The notes under the pieces were generated by a model. The model ran no database searches and was not told where the DNA came from. It saw nothing but the letters and a program-made list of their open reading frames with translations. The translations under genes and the position numbers were made by a program. From Lacrimispora algidixylanolytica (GTDB lineage: Bacteria > Bacillota > Clostridia > Lachnospirales > Lachnospiraceae), in the NCBI RefSeq assembly GCF_003609635.1, contig NZ_MCIA01000003.1:1-64000 (forward strand): a DNA stretch of 64,000 nt, read 5' to 3'. Below, in pieces: positions 24,870 through 32,633 of the stretch. Within the stretch, counting starts at the first letter, position 1, and each line of letters begins with the position of its first letter.

Positions 24870-25225
24870 GCTCCAATATCATGCAAACTTATTTAAAATG
24901 CGGATACTTAGGTTTTTATGTGGGTTTTATGTAAGAGACGATTGATTTAAAAGATGTTTCATAAGTTGTTTTTGCAAACTAAGATTGACAGTAAGCGGTT
25001 ATGGTTGACGCATATAGATTTTTATAGGGATTTTTCTAAAATTAGTCAGCCAACATATTTTGCTGTAAAGGTAGCTTTCTGTTAATTTTATACCAAGAGC
25101 TATCTGCATCTGCTACCTTCTGAACTGACAAGATGGAGAAATATCGACCAGTCAGAGCCTAATAAAAAAAGCATAATGTAATCGTCTAATCATTAATTAC
25201 CACAAAATAAAGAAAAAATATCATC
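24870..25225. other. Gene-free AT-rich stretch
   Basis: No frame with a ribosome binding site and no clear repeat or RNA structure was found between the terminator at 24869 and the padR promoter. Confidence 0.4.
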
Positions 25226-25283
25226 TTGACAGATTAAAAAAGCAGCAGTAGTATTTATCATATAATATGTCTTTAAGACATAT
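25226..25283 (+). promoter_or_regulatory. padR promoter with 19-bp palindromic operator
   Basis: TTGACA (25226-25231), a 17-bp spacer and TAGTAT (25249-25254) form the promoter. ATATGTCTTTAAGACATAT (25265-25283) is a perfect 9-bp inverted repeat around one base, containing the ATGT...ACAT half-sites known for PadR operators. Its place between -10 and SD predicts autorepression. Confidence 0.68.
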
Positions 25284-25313
25284 AAAAAATATAGATAAAA
25301 AAGGAGTCAATAC

Positions 25314-25868
25314 TTGATAGAATTAATTATCCTAGGATTTTTATCCTATAATTATCCCCTTACATTATACGATATAAAGATGGCAATGAAAAAAAGCACT
25401 GAATATTTTGCAAGTACTAGCCAGGGGGCACTCCATCCAGCCTTAGTGAAACTGAATCAAAATGGATATGTAAAGATAAAAGAAGAAATTAAAAATAACA
25501 GGACTAAAAAACTATATAGCATAACCGATGCTGGTAGGGAGCGGTTTAGTGAGCTGATGAGGCAGGATATGGGTTCTGATAAGTATAAGTCCACTCAATT
25601 ACTAAAAATGTTTTTCTTTAATGAGTTATCAAAAGAAGAGCAAGTGCATTCCATCAATACCCATATTATGCATTTTCAAGACATGGAACAAAATCTCACT
25701 AATATAAGAAAGGAGGGGAAGGTGCGCCTTGATGAAATGGGTGCATCTTTTAAAAACTATAAGCCGGCAAAATATGAGAATGACGCACTTGAATTTGGAC
25801 TTGCTTACGCCAACTTCGTGATAAGTTGGTTTAGCGATTACTTAAAAAGAATTGAGGAGGAAACATGA
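25314..25868 (+). CDS. PadR-family transcriptional regulator
   Basis: A 184-aa repressor. The N-terminal winged helix (1-75) carries the family pattern TLYDIK...SQGALHPALVKLNQNGYVKI...TKKLYSITDAGRERF. The C-terminal part (about 90-180) is the helical dimerisation domain of PadR-s2 proteins. The start is TTG 25314 with AAGGAG upstream. Its stop overlaps the start of the flavoprotein gene (ATGA), so the pair is one operon. The palindrome at 25265-25283 is the probable operator, and the inducer may be a substrate of the flavoprotein. Confidence 0.9.
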   Translation: MIELIILGFLSYNYPLTLYDIKMAMKKSTEYFASTSQGALHPALVKLNQNGYVKIKEEIKNNRTKKLYSITDAGRERFSELMRQDMGSDKYKSTQLLKMFFFNELSKEEQVHSINTHIMHFQDMEQNLTNIRKEGKVRLDEMGASFKNYKPAKYENDALEFGLAYANFVISWFSDYLKRIEEET

Positions 25869-27127
25869 AGATAACCATTTTTGATTTTGGAAAAGATAGA
25901 AGTAATGAACTACTGTCTCAAGAGATTAAGAGTTATTTTAAGGAATCCAATAAAGAATCTGAGATAACGATCTATGATTCTATTGATACTCAGATAAAGG
26001 ATTGTATTGGTTGCTGGAGTTGTTGGTGGAAGACTCCTGGAAGATGTGCATTGAATGATGATGCAAGTAAATTATTCAAGGATTATATAAATAGTGATGA
26101 GGTGGTTCTACTTTTTAATACAGAAAATGGCTTTATTGATGGTAAGGGTAAGACTTTTTTAGATAGATTAATTCAACATTACTTACCATATATCGAAATT
26201 AGAAATGGCGAGAGTGGTCATGTGAAACGATATGATAGATATCCCGTTCTAAACTTTTATTTTGAAAAAAGTGGTTTGAGTCATGAAGAAGTTAACGTTA
26301 TAAAGAACTATCTTGCTCGAACGGCATATCATTATCAAAGTGCTTGCAAAGAATTTCTGTATGAAAATGACTGTTTACAAGTTGCTGATTTAGAGTATGC
26401 AGAACCAATCGGTGAAGTACTTTCTAAAGATGTTGTTGAAAGAAAAGCAAAGGGAAAATGGGTGATCTATAATGGCTCTCCGAGAGGGAATCATTCTAAT
26501 AGTATGTTAATTATTGAAAAAATAATTAAGGGGATGAAAACTCAGGGGGTAGAAAATATTGAAGTGAGGAATTTGATAAATTTGAAAGCGCACAAAATGT
26601 GGGCTGAAAATTTTGGTATCAATGAGAATCATTTATTTGTTTTTCCGCTCTATGTACATGCAATGCCGGGTTCTGTGATGAAGTTTTTTGAACAACTGAA
26701 ACCAATTAATAATAAAGAAGTACATATGGCGTTTTTTGTTCAATCGGGATTCCCGGAGACGAGTCAGTCCTATTATTTAAGACCTTATCTTGAACTAATT
26801 ACAAAAAAACTTGGTGTGTCTTTCGACGGGACTATTATAAAACCTGGCGTAGAAGGCATACAGATAAAACCGGAGAGCGTTAATAAGAAGTTCTTTGATC
26901 AAATGGAATTATTAGGTCAAACGTATGCCAATAAAGGAATTATGGATATATCCCTGAAAAAAGAATATGAAAAAACGGAATATCTTTCAAAGGGTGCGCA
27001 ATTTTTATTTTCCATAATTTCACTTACTGGATTAACTAATTACTACTGGAATCTCAATCTTAAGAAAAATGGTGCCTATAAAAAGCGATTTGCAAGGCCA
27101 TATGCAGAAGATAGCAGCACTAAATAA
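25865..27127 (+). CDS. Tandem flavodoxin-fold NAD(P)H-dependent oxidoreductase
   Basis: A 420-aa protein that appears to contain two flavodoxin-like units. The first (1-180) has the iron-sulfur-flavoprotein/FMN-reductase-like segment DCIGCWSCWWKTPGRCALNDD. The second (from about 198) starts with WVIYNGSPRGNHSNS, a classical FMN phosphate loop, and continues with FVFPLYVHAMPGSVMKFFEQL. The last 60 residues hold a hydrophobic stretch (AQFLFSIISLTGLTNYYWN). Usual family members are single units of about 180-200 residues, so this looks like a duplication or fusion. It is co-translated with the PadR regulator. Confidence 0.8.
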   Translation: MKITIFDFGKDRSNELLSQEIKSYFKESNKESEITIYDSIDTQIKDCIGCWSCWWKTPGRCALNDDASKLFKDYINSDEVVLLFNTENGFIDGKGKTFLDRLIQHYLPYIEIRNGESGHVKRYDRYPVLNFYFEKSGLSHEEVNVIKNYLARTAYHYQSACKEFLYENDCLQVADLEYAEPIGEVLSKDVVERKAKGKWVIYNGSPRGNHSNSMLIIEKIIKGMKTQGVENIEVRNLINLKAHKMWAENFGINENHLFVFPLYVHAMPGSVMKFFEQLKPINNKEVHMAFFVQSGFPETSQSYYLRPYLELITKKLGVSFDGTIIKPGVEGIQIKPESVNKKFFDQMELLGQTYANKGIMDISLKKEYEKTEYLSKGAQFLFSIISLTGLTNYYWNLNLKKNGAYKKRFARPYAEDSSTK

Positions 27128-27187
27128 TAGGAAAAAGGTTAATTTGTATTAATAAAAAGAAATGCATTCCATTTAGCTATTATAAAA

Positions 27188-27221
27188 AGATCCCCTATGA
27201 ATTTACCTTCATAGGAGATCT
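27188..27221. terminator. Bidirectional terminator between flavoprotein and kup
   Basis: AGATCCCCTATGAA and TTCATAGGAGATCT form a near-perfect stem. Plus-strand T-rich and minus-strand T-rich flanks allow it to end both converging genes. Confidence 0.75.
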
Positions 27222-27227
27222 TAACTT

Positions 27228-29246
27228 TTACTTATTCCGAATTTCCCTATCTTTTCTTTTTAGAACGACACGGTTTGAATGTCCAATGACCATAGGTACT
27301 TTTTCAATATATACATCGCTTGTGTCAAGTCCGAACCAGTTTGTAGGGGAAGCTGTGAACTTCTGTATAAATAGCTTCGTATTAAAAACGAAGGAGTCCC
27401 AGGCGGATAATGAGGTTTCATGGGATAGGACTTCCTGGATAAATACAAAGCGGAAATCTCCTAGTTTACGGTTTGGAACAATGGAGTAAGTATTGGTTTG
27501 AGGCTCAATTTCCTTATTCTTCACTAGCTCCGTTGATATCTGACGTAAAAACACGTTAAGGTTTTGATCAATACGAAAACCTAGCTTTAACTGTATTTTT
27601 ATAATGTGGTTCGTATTAAAATTTTCGATGGAATACTCGGCCTGAAAAGGTTCATCTGTTACTACGACATCCACAAACCAGTAAATATCGGCTTTTTTTG
27701 GGCGCTTATCGAAAAGGAAGTACAAGATCTTTCGCTCGATTTCCTCAGGGTTCGGGCACTTGCTTAAGCACACCAGATTGCTGGCATATTTGGGAACTTC
27801 CGGATCGTCATGCAACTTAGTTAGCTGTTTGATATAATTTTTTATTGGGACAAACTCCTCATATCGCATCCTTATAATATGAGCTCTGTCCCAGAGATAC
27901 ATAACAAATAAGATAGAAACAGCAATTATAATGGCAACAAATCCACCATGGAAAAATTTAATGATATTTGCCAAGAAGAAGGAAATTTCAAAACACATAA
28001 AGAAAACAAAGGTGATGACTGCAAGTACAAGGGGTGTTTTCTTCTTTAACATGTAGTTAAATAACAAGATAGTGGTCATAAGCATGGTAACTGTTATGGC
28101 GAGACCGTACGCTGACTCCATTTTCTCGGAACTTTGAAAGAAAAGTACAATGCCGATACAGACAATGCATAAGATCCGATTGATGGCTGGAATGTAGAGC
28201 TGTCCCTTTAATGGAGAGGGGTATATGGTATGAAGTCTTGGGAAAAGATTGAGTTTAATGGCTTCCGATACAAGAGTAAAGGAGCCTGAAATCAAAGCCT
28301 GAGATGCTATGATAGCAGCCAGGGTAGAGATGCCGATGCCGTAGACCAAAAAGCCGTGAGGAATCATTTGATAAAATGGATTGATATCTTCCGTTAAGGC
28401 AAACGCGGGATTATTTCTTGAAGATAAAATCCAGGCACCTTGGCCGAAATAGTTGAGCAATAAACATATTTTCACAAATGGCCATGTAAAGTAAATGTTT
28501 TTTCTGCCAACATGTCCCAAATCGGAGTAAAGAGCTTCGGCTCCGGTAGAACACAAAAATATGCTTCCCAGAATAAAAAATCCAAGCTTGTTGTCATCGC
28601 TAAAAAGAATATTGATGGCATAATGAGGTGACAATGCGCGCAGCAGGAATGGATTTTTCACAAGATTGACGATGCCGAAAATCGCTATGCTGCCGAACCA
28701 CAAAAACATGATAGGACCAAACAGTCTTCCGATAAACTCTGTTCCGATATGCTGAATGAAAAACAGGATACAGATTATAAAAATGACGAGAAAAACGATA
28801 TTCCTTTGGTTGTCGCCGAATAGGTCGTGAAAAACTGGCAGCAGTTTAAGACCTTCAACAGCGGATGTTACGGTTACCGCAGGTGTTAACATTCCATCGG
28901 CAAGGAGAGCAGAACCTCCGATCATTGCAGGAACGATCAACCACCTGGAACGGCTTCTGACAAGTGTGAACAGGGAGAAGATACCGCCTTCTCCATTGTT
29001 ATCTGCCCTTAATGTAATGCATACATATTTTATACTTGTTAAAATAGTGAGTGTCCAGAATACGAGGGATAAGGTTCCCAGAATGAAATTTTCTGAGGCG
29101 TGCTGAATTCCACCATTTCCATAAAGTACAGATTTCATTACATAGAGCGGTGAAGTACCGATATCTCCATACACCACACCTAATGTTACCAGTATTCCGC
29201 CAAGTGATAGCTTTGAAATATTAGATTTCTTTGATAGTGATTCCAT
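27228..29246 (-). CDS. kup: Kup-family potassium uptake protein
   Basis: A 672-aa membrane transporter of the KUP/HAK/KT family. The signature VVYGDIGTSPLYVMKSVL lies near residue 24, and about twelve hydrophobic segments extend to residue 460. A cytoplasmic C-terminal domain of about 200 residues follows, the usual length for the family. It imports K+ by proton symport. The start ATG 29246 has a GAGGA SD. The gene is preceded by a promoter, a yybP-ykoY-like aptamer and an intrinsic terminator, so expression appears to be controlled by transcription attenuation. Confidence 0.93.
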   Translation of the reverse strand: MESLSKKSNISKLSLGGILVTLGVVYGDIGTSPLYVMKSVLYGNGGIQHASENFILGTLSLVFWTLTILTSIKYVCITLRADNNGEGGIFSLFTLVRSRSRWLIVPAMIGGSALLADGMLTPAVTVTSAVEGLKLLPVFHDLFGDNQRNIVFLVIFIICILFFIQHIGTEFIGRLFGPIMFLWFGSIAIFGIVNLVKNPFLLRALSPHYAINILFSDDNKLGFFILGSIFLCSTGAEALYSDLGHVGRKNIYFTWPFVKICLLLNYFGQGAWILSSRNNPAFALTEDINPFYQMIPHGFLVYGIGISTLAAIIASQALISGSFTLVSEAIKLNLFPRLHTIYPSPLKGQLYIPAINRILCIVCIGIVLFFQSSEKMESAYGLAITVTMLMTTILLFNYMLKKKTPLVLAVITFVFFMCFEISFFLANIIKFFHGGFVAIIIAVSILFVMYLWDRAHIIRMRYEEFVPIKNYIKQLTKLHDDPEVPKYASNLVCLSKCPNPEEIERKILYFLFDKRPKKADIYWFVDVVVTDEPFQAEYSIENFNTNHIIKIQLKLGFRIDQNLNVFLRQISTELVKNKEIEPQTNTYSIVPNRKLGDFRFVFIQEVLSHETSLSAWDSFVFNTKLFIQKFTASPTNWFGLDTSDVYIEKVPMVIGHSNRVVLKRKDREIRNK

Positions 29247-29284
29247 ATTTTCCTCTTCATTAAATGTATTTTCTGTAAAAAAAC

Positions 29285-29325
29285 AAAAAAAAACCCCTGC
29301 TGTAACGTAGACATTACAACAAAAG
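29285..29325 (-). terminator. Riboswitch expression platform: terminator overlapping aptamer P1
   Basis: On the minus strand, CTTTTGTTGTAATG (29325-29312) pairs over 14 positions with CGTTACAGCAGGGG around a TCTA loop, followed by nine T. The first six bases are also the 3' strand of aptamer helix P1, so ligand-stabilised P1 and the terminator exclude each other: an ON switch. Confidence 0.82.
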
Positions 29326-29432
29326 TCTTGTTACTTCGTTGCGATGCAGATTATATTAGGCTGTAATAGCGGTGTCTATAATCGTATTGATGCAATCGCA
29401 AACACTGATTGAGCGTCAACTACTCCCTTTTG
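29320..29432 (-). promoter_or_regulatory. yybP-ykoY (Mn2+) riboswitch aptamer upstream of kup
   Basis: The 5' strand is CAAAAGGGAGTAG and the 3' end AACAAGACTTTTG; CAAAAG pairs with CTTTTG as P1. GGGAGUAG and ACAAGA are the conserved P1-internal elements of the yybP-ykoY family. A second long stem (TGCGATTGCA with TGCATCGCA, one bulge) and a central ACACCGCTA fit the second half of the aptamer. The family senses Mn2+ and normally controls exporters such as MntP, TerC-like and UPF0016 proteins; kup would be an unusual target. Confidence 0.75.
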
Positions 29433-29440
29433 ATATGGGT

Positions 29441-29469
29441 ATTTTACAAAAAAGAACTCGTAATGTCAA
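29441..29469 (-). promoter_or_regulatory. Promoter of the kup riboswitch transcript
   Basis: Read on the minus strand: TTGACA (29469-29464), 17-bp spacer, TAAAAT (29446-29441). Transcription would begin just before the aptamer at 29432. Confidence 0.72.
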
Positions 29470-29590
29470 ATTAAATATTCCTTAAGATGATTATGCCCAT
29501 ACTTTCAATTATATATCATATTTTATAGGAATCAAGTTAAAGTGCTTAATCCAAGGTTTTATCGAAATTGGCATAGCAATCCCTATTTCC

Positions 29591-30067
29591 TTATTTTTGG
29601 TATTTTGTATGTTCGGATAAATCAATGATATAATCAAACGCTTTCTTTTTACCAACTTCTGTCAGTGTTAGATAGATCTCTGCCATATTTATGATAGAAT
29701 CTTTGTCAATTGGTGTGGCTTTCATGCTTATGAATCGAAAGCGTTCATCAATCTCATAGGAATCTTCGGATGATTCTTTCACCATGGCAGCGTTCCTATC
29801 TTCTGGACTCTTTCCAAGGGAGGAAACGGAATTCAAATTCAGAGTATTAGAAGTGATAGAATCGTCATCCCACCCCATTAAATAGGTAGGAGTAGTATCT
29901 AAGATTTCAGCCAGACGTTCTAGTACATTGGCAGGGACTTTTTCAATATGACCATTTTCATAGCGGAATATGGTGGATCTGGAAACACCCAGCTTACTTG
30001 CGACTTCGTCTGCGCTCATTTGTTTTTGTTTTCTTCTTGATTTTATTCTTTGACCGGTGATTGACAT
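29591..30067 (-). CDS. XRE-family transcriptional regulator
   Basis: A 158-aa phage-repressor-like protein. The N-terminal Cro/C1 helix-turn-helix (about 5-62) reads RIKSRRKQKQMSADEVASKLGVSRSTIFRYENGH..., followed by ERLAEILDTTPTYLMGWDDD, the usual end of the domain. The C-terminal 90 residues are not recognised. I chose ATG 30067 because GGAGGTGG lies directly upstream; longer versions begin before the SD. It is divergent from a second XRE-like gene, with operator-like palindromes between them. Confidence 0.88.
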   Translation of the reverse strand: MSITGQRIKSRRKQKQMSADEVASKLGVSRSTIFRYENGHIEKVPANVLERLAEILDTTPTYLMGWDDDSITSNTLNLNSVSSLGKSPEDRNAAMVKESSEDSYEIDERFRFISMKATPIDKDSIINMAEIYLTLTEVGKKKAFDYIIDLSEHTKYQK

Positions 30068-30100
30068 TTTTCCACCTCCTGAATGTATAATATCATTTAT

Positions 30101-30116
30101 GTTGCAAAAATGCAAC
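30101..30116. promoter_or_regulatory. Operator-like palindrome, copy 1
   Basis: GTTGCAAAAATGCAAC is a perfect 6-bp inverted repeat (GTTGCA/TGCAAC) around AAAA. It lies 33 bp before the start of the XRE regulator. Confidence 0.65.
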
Positions 30117-30186
30117 GAATAAAGATGCGTTTTTGCTATTACGATGTTGACTTTTCAGATTGATTGAGCTATTCTTATTTTATGGT

Positions 30187-30202
30187 GTAGCAAAAATGCA
30201 AC
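30187..30202. promoter_or_regulatory. Operator-like palindrome, copy 2
   Basis: GTAGCAAAAATGCAAC matches copy 1 at 15 of 16 bases and lies 19 bp before the start of the divergent XRE-like gene. Confidence 0.62.
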
Positions 30203-30221
30203 TAAAGGGGAGGTGAGTGAT

Positions 30222-30428
30222 ATGAATACTCAAATGTTAAAAGGAAAGATTGTGGAATCGGGTATTACCCAGGAGGCGGTTGCAGATGCCATAGGGATGA
30301 ATCGTTGCACGTTTTACCGTAAGATGAAGAGAAAGGGCAATACTTTTACGGTCGAAGAGATGAACAAGATTGTTCAGGTGATACCACTAAGCAGAGAAGA
30401 GGCAGTTCTAATTTTTTTTACTTCATGA
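30222..30428 (+). CDS. Small Cro-like XRE-family protein
   Basis: A 68-aa protein consisting of a single helix-turn-helix (KIVESGITQEAVADAIGMNRCTFYRKMKRKGNTFTVEEMNKIVQVI). Start ATG 30222 has AGGGGAGG 8 bases upstream; a GTG at 30213 would lie on the SD. It is divergent from the larger XRE regulator and flanked on both sides by the same 16-bp palindrome. The pair resembles a CI/Cro switch left from a prophage or mobile element, or a free-standing regulatory pair. Confidence 0.8.
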   Translation: MNTQMLKGKIVESGITQEAVADAIGMNRCTFYRKMKRKGNTFTVEEMNKIVQVIPLSREEAVLIFFTS

Positions 30429-30444
30429 GTAGCGAAAATGCGAC
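30429..30444. promoter_or_regulatory. Operator-like palindrome, copy 3
   Basis: GTAGCGAAAATGCGAC has the same spacing and symmetric changes (GCG...CGC) relative to copies 1 and 2. It begins immediately after the Cro-like gene. Confidence 0.55.
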
Positions 30445-30610
30445 ATTAGGAGTGGCATAAGGTTATAGTTTTCCTGGTGATACGAATAGATAAAGTTGAA
30501 AACAAGAATAGATGAAGGGTGAATACAAGAATAAATGAAATGGATAGGAAGAGCTCAAGGTGAAAATATGACAAATTAATACATGAAAGAGGGGAAAAAG
30601 AACAATTTGC

Positions 30611-30640
30611 TTGTTAAGACCATTACCAAAAGCTTATAAT
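30611..30640 (+). promoter_or_regulatory. Promoter of the RpiR-family regulator
   Basis: TTGTTA (30611-30616), 18-bp spacer, TATAAT (30635-30640), about 70 bp before ATG 30712. Confidence 0.6.
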
Positions 30641-30711
30641 ATTAGGAAAGTCAGGCTTTTTTCGTGGAACAGCAGCAGATTGGTGACAAAAATGCAGTTT
30701 GGAGGAAACAA

Positions 30712-31452
30712 ATGATTATTTCATTGGATAAGAACACCTTAGAACGGTTAACGAAAACAGAACTGGAGATTATACATTTTATTAATGGCCACGAGGAGGA
30801 ACTTCCGGAGCTTTCTATTGTTGATATTGCTTTCGAGACTTACTCTTCGCCATCTACCGTATCGAGAGCCATTCGTAAATGTGGGCTTAATGGTTTTAGC
30901 GAATTACGGTACAGGTCCGGCTATAAGGCAAAAAGTGAAGAGATTCAATCGATGAATGAGTTGTTTAATAAGACTCTAATTGAGGCACAGGCGGTACATG
31001 AACGAATATCCTTAACGGATATTTTAGCAGTGATCAAATCTTTAAATGAAGCTGGAGAGATCTCAGTCTTTGCCAGGGGGCTAACAAAGTATGTGGGCCA
31101 GGAGTTTTCTCTAAAGCTACAGCTTCTTAATTATCATGTTTTCTTTACCGATGACCCGAACATCATGCAGATAAAGGCCAAAAAATTAAAGAAAGAGGAT
31201 ATTTTATTTATTTTATCTTTAAATGGAGAGACACCGGAACTAGTCTCTGCAGCGGCTACGGCAAATCAAAGAGGAAACTGTGTGATTTCCTGTTGCTGCA
31301 ATGACAACTCAAAATTGATTACATATAGCGAGCATTCCCTGATTGGTTTTAAACACTCCCATCAGGCTATTAAGGAATTCGAAGTCTCCTCCAGAATCCC
31401 TCTTTATATGATTTGCAGGATAATTATAGATTATATTTCTTTCTATTCTTAA
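30712..31452 (+). CDS. MurR/RpiR-family transcriptional regulator
   Basis: A 246-aa regulator with an N-terminal helix-turn-helix (about 10-75; LTKTELEIIHFINGHEEELPELSIVDIAFETYSSPSTVSRAIRKCG) and a C-terminal SIS sugar-phosphate-binding domain (about 105-230). I chose ATG 30712, which has GGAGG upstream. It precedes a fructose utilisation operon, so it is the likely sensor of a sugar phosphate such as fructose-1-phosphate. The SIS core is somewhat divergent. Confidence 0.88.
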   Translation: MIISLDKNTLERLTKTELEIIHFINGHEEELPELSIVDIAFETYSSPSTVSRAIRKCGLNGFSELRYRSGYKAKSEEIQSMNELFNKTLIEAQAVHERISLTDILAVIKSLNEAGEISVFARGLTKYVGQEFSLKLQLLNYHVFFTDDPNIMQIKAKKLKKEDILFILSLNGETPELVSAAATANQRGNCVISCCCNDNSKLITYSEHSLIGFKHSHQAIKEFEVSSRIPLYMICRIIIDYISFYS

Positions 31453-31487
31453 TGGGATAGAATTATATAAGTTATCATAATACAAGA

Positions 31488-31524
31488 AGATTCTACTGCG
31501 ATTTCTTATATCTGCCGTAGAACA
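31488..31524 (+). terminator. Terminator-like hairpin after the RpiR gene
   Basis: TTCTACTGC and a complementary GCCGTAGAA-type arm form a stem with one mismatch, followed by a short T-rich run. Confidence 0.5.
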
Positions 31525-31633
31525 TTTTATAGTTGAATGGAATATTTGATACGTCTTGATAGGGCTTTTACCGGCTCATTTCAAGGCGTAATTTTTTGTA
31601 GTAAAAAGGATTCCTAATCCTCGTTTTATTTTC

Positions 31634-31666
31634 TGAAAAGATTTTCATTCTGTTTTTACTTATAAT
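31634..31666 (+). promoter_or_regulatory. fru operon control region: cre-like palindrome and -10
   Basis: TGAAAAGATTTTCA (31634-31647) is a perfect 14-bp palindrome. It fits the CcpA cre consensus except for the central CG. TATAAT follows at 31661-31666. It could bind CcpA or the upstream RpiR regulator. Confidence 0.5.
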
Positions 31667-31710
31667 AATTAAGTGTAAAACGGTTCTGTAAATAAGTGAG
31701 GTGCTAATAA

Positions 31711-32631
31711 ATGATATATACTTTGACAACGAATCCTGCAATTGATATGAATATATTTTCTAATGGGATTCAAGGGAATGCAGTTACCCGCACATCGGGG
31801 GCAGTTTACACACCAAATGGGAAGGGATTGAATGTAAGCTACTGTTTAAAGCGGTTCCAGACGGAGTCAGAAGTACTGGGCTTTTTCGGAGGGTTCTCCG
31901 GGGAGTATATTATAGAAGAAACGAAGAAACGTTTTATAAAAACACACCCCATTTGGGTAGAAGACATAACCAGGATCAATATATTCTTAAACGACGGAAC
32001 GCAGGAATATAAGCTTGTCAATGAAGGTGCGTTTGTACCTGTTAAGAATCAAATAGACATGTGCAGCCTGTTAAAAGAACTTCCAGAGCTGGATACGTTA
32101 GTCATTAGCGGAAGTCTTTCCAAAGGGATTGAACCAACATTTTATGATGATATTCTAGAGTTGTGCAGGGAAAGGCGCACCCAAGTTGTTTTGGATATCA
32201 GTTCCAGGCAATTAGGGGAGCTGATTTCCTTTCGGCCTTACTTAATTAAACCAAACGAAGAAGAAATTAAGGATATTTTTGGAATTATTATGAGAGATGA
32301 AGAGGACATTATAGACGTTCTCCATTACCTTTATGAAAAAGGCGCACAAAATATTTTACTGACACTTGGAGAGGGTGGATCTTATTTCTACAACGGAACA
32401 TCCATGTATTATGCCGGGACAAAGAAAGTGAAGCTGGTAAGCTCTGCTTGCGCAGGGGATGCTTCACTAGCGGGATTTTTAAGTATATGGCTTAAAGATT
32501 CTTCTGATATAGAAATGGCATTAAAACGTTCTGCCGCGGTCGGCGCAAATGTAGCAGAAAGCAGCGGCCTTGGTTTAATGGATAAAGTAGAAGAATACAC
32601 AAGAGAAATTAAGGTGAGAAAGGTGGAGTGA
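31711..32631 (+). CDS. fruK: 1-phosphofructokinase (PfkB family)
   Basis: A 306-aa sugar kinase of the PfkB/ribokinase family. The start IYTLTTNPAIDMNIF and GGKGLNVS-like NGKGLNVSYCLKRF are typical of FruK/LacC enzymes. The C-terminal active-site motif is ACAGDASLAGF, with Cys in place of the usual Gly and the catalytic Asp kept. It phosphorylates fructose-1-phosphate to the 1,6-bisphosphate. The neighbouring fructose PTS and class II aldolase complete the route. Tagatose-6-phosphate kinase is the alternative. Confidence 0.87.
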   Translation: MIYTLTTNPAIDMNIFSNGIQGNAVTRTSGAVYTPNGKGLNVSYCLKRFQTESEVLGFFGGFSGEYIIEETKKRFIKTHPIWVEDITRINIFLNDGTQEYKLVNEGAFVPVKNQIDMCSLLKELPELDTLVISGSLSKGIEPTFYDDILELCRERRTQVVLDISSRQLGELISFRPYLIKPNEEEIKDIFGIIMRDEEDIIDVLHYLYEKGAQNILLTLGEGGSYFYNGTSMYYAGTKKVKLVSSACAGDASLAGFLSIWLKDSSDIEMALKRSAAVGANVAESSGLGLMDKVEEYTREIKVRKVE

Positions 32632-32633
32632 GT

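Noticed and set aside
29285-29432. ydaO (c-di-AMP) riboswitch before kup
   Set aside because: ydaO would be the expected class for a potassium transporter, but the P1-flanking GGGAGUAG and ACAAGA elements fit yybP-ykoY and not ydaO.
30490-30560. AAGAATA(A/G)ATGAA-like tandem units before the RpiR promoter
   Set aside because: Only two or three weak copies in AT-rich DNA, too degenerate to call a repeat array.
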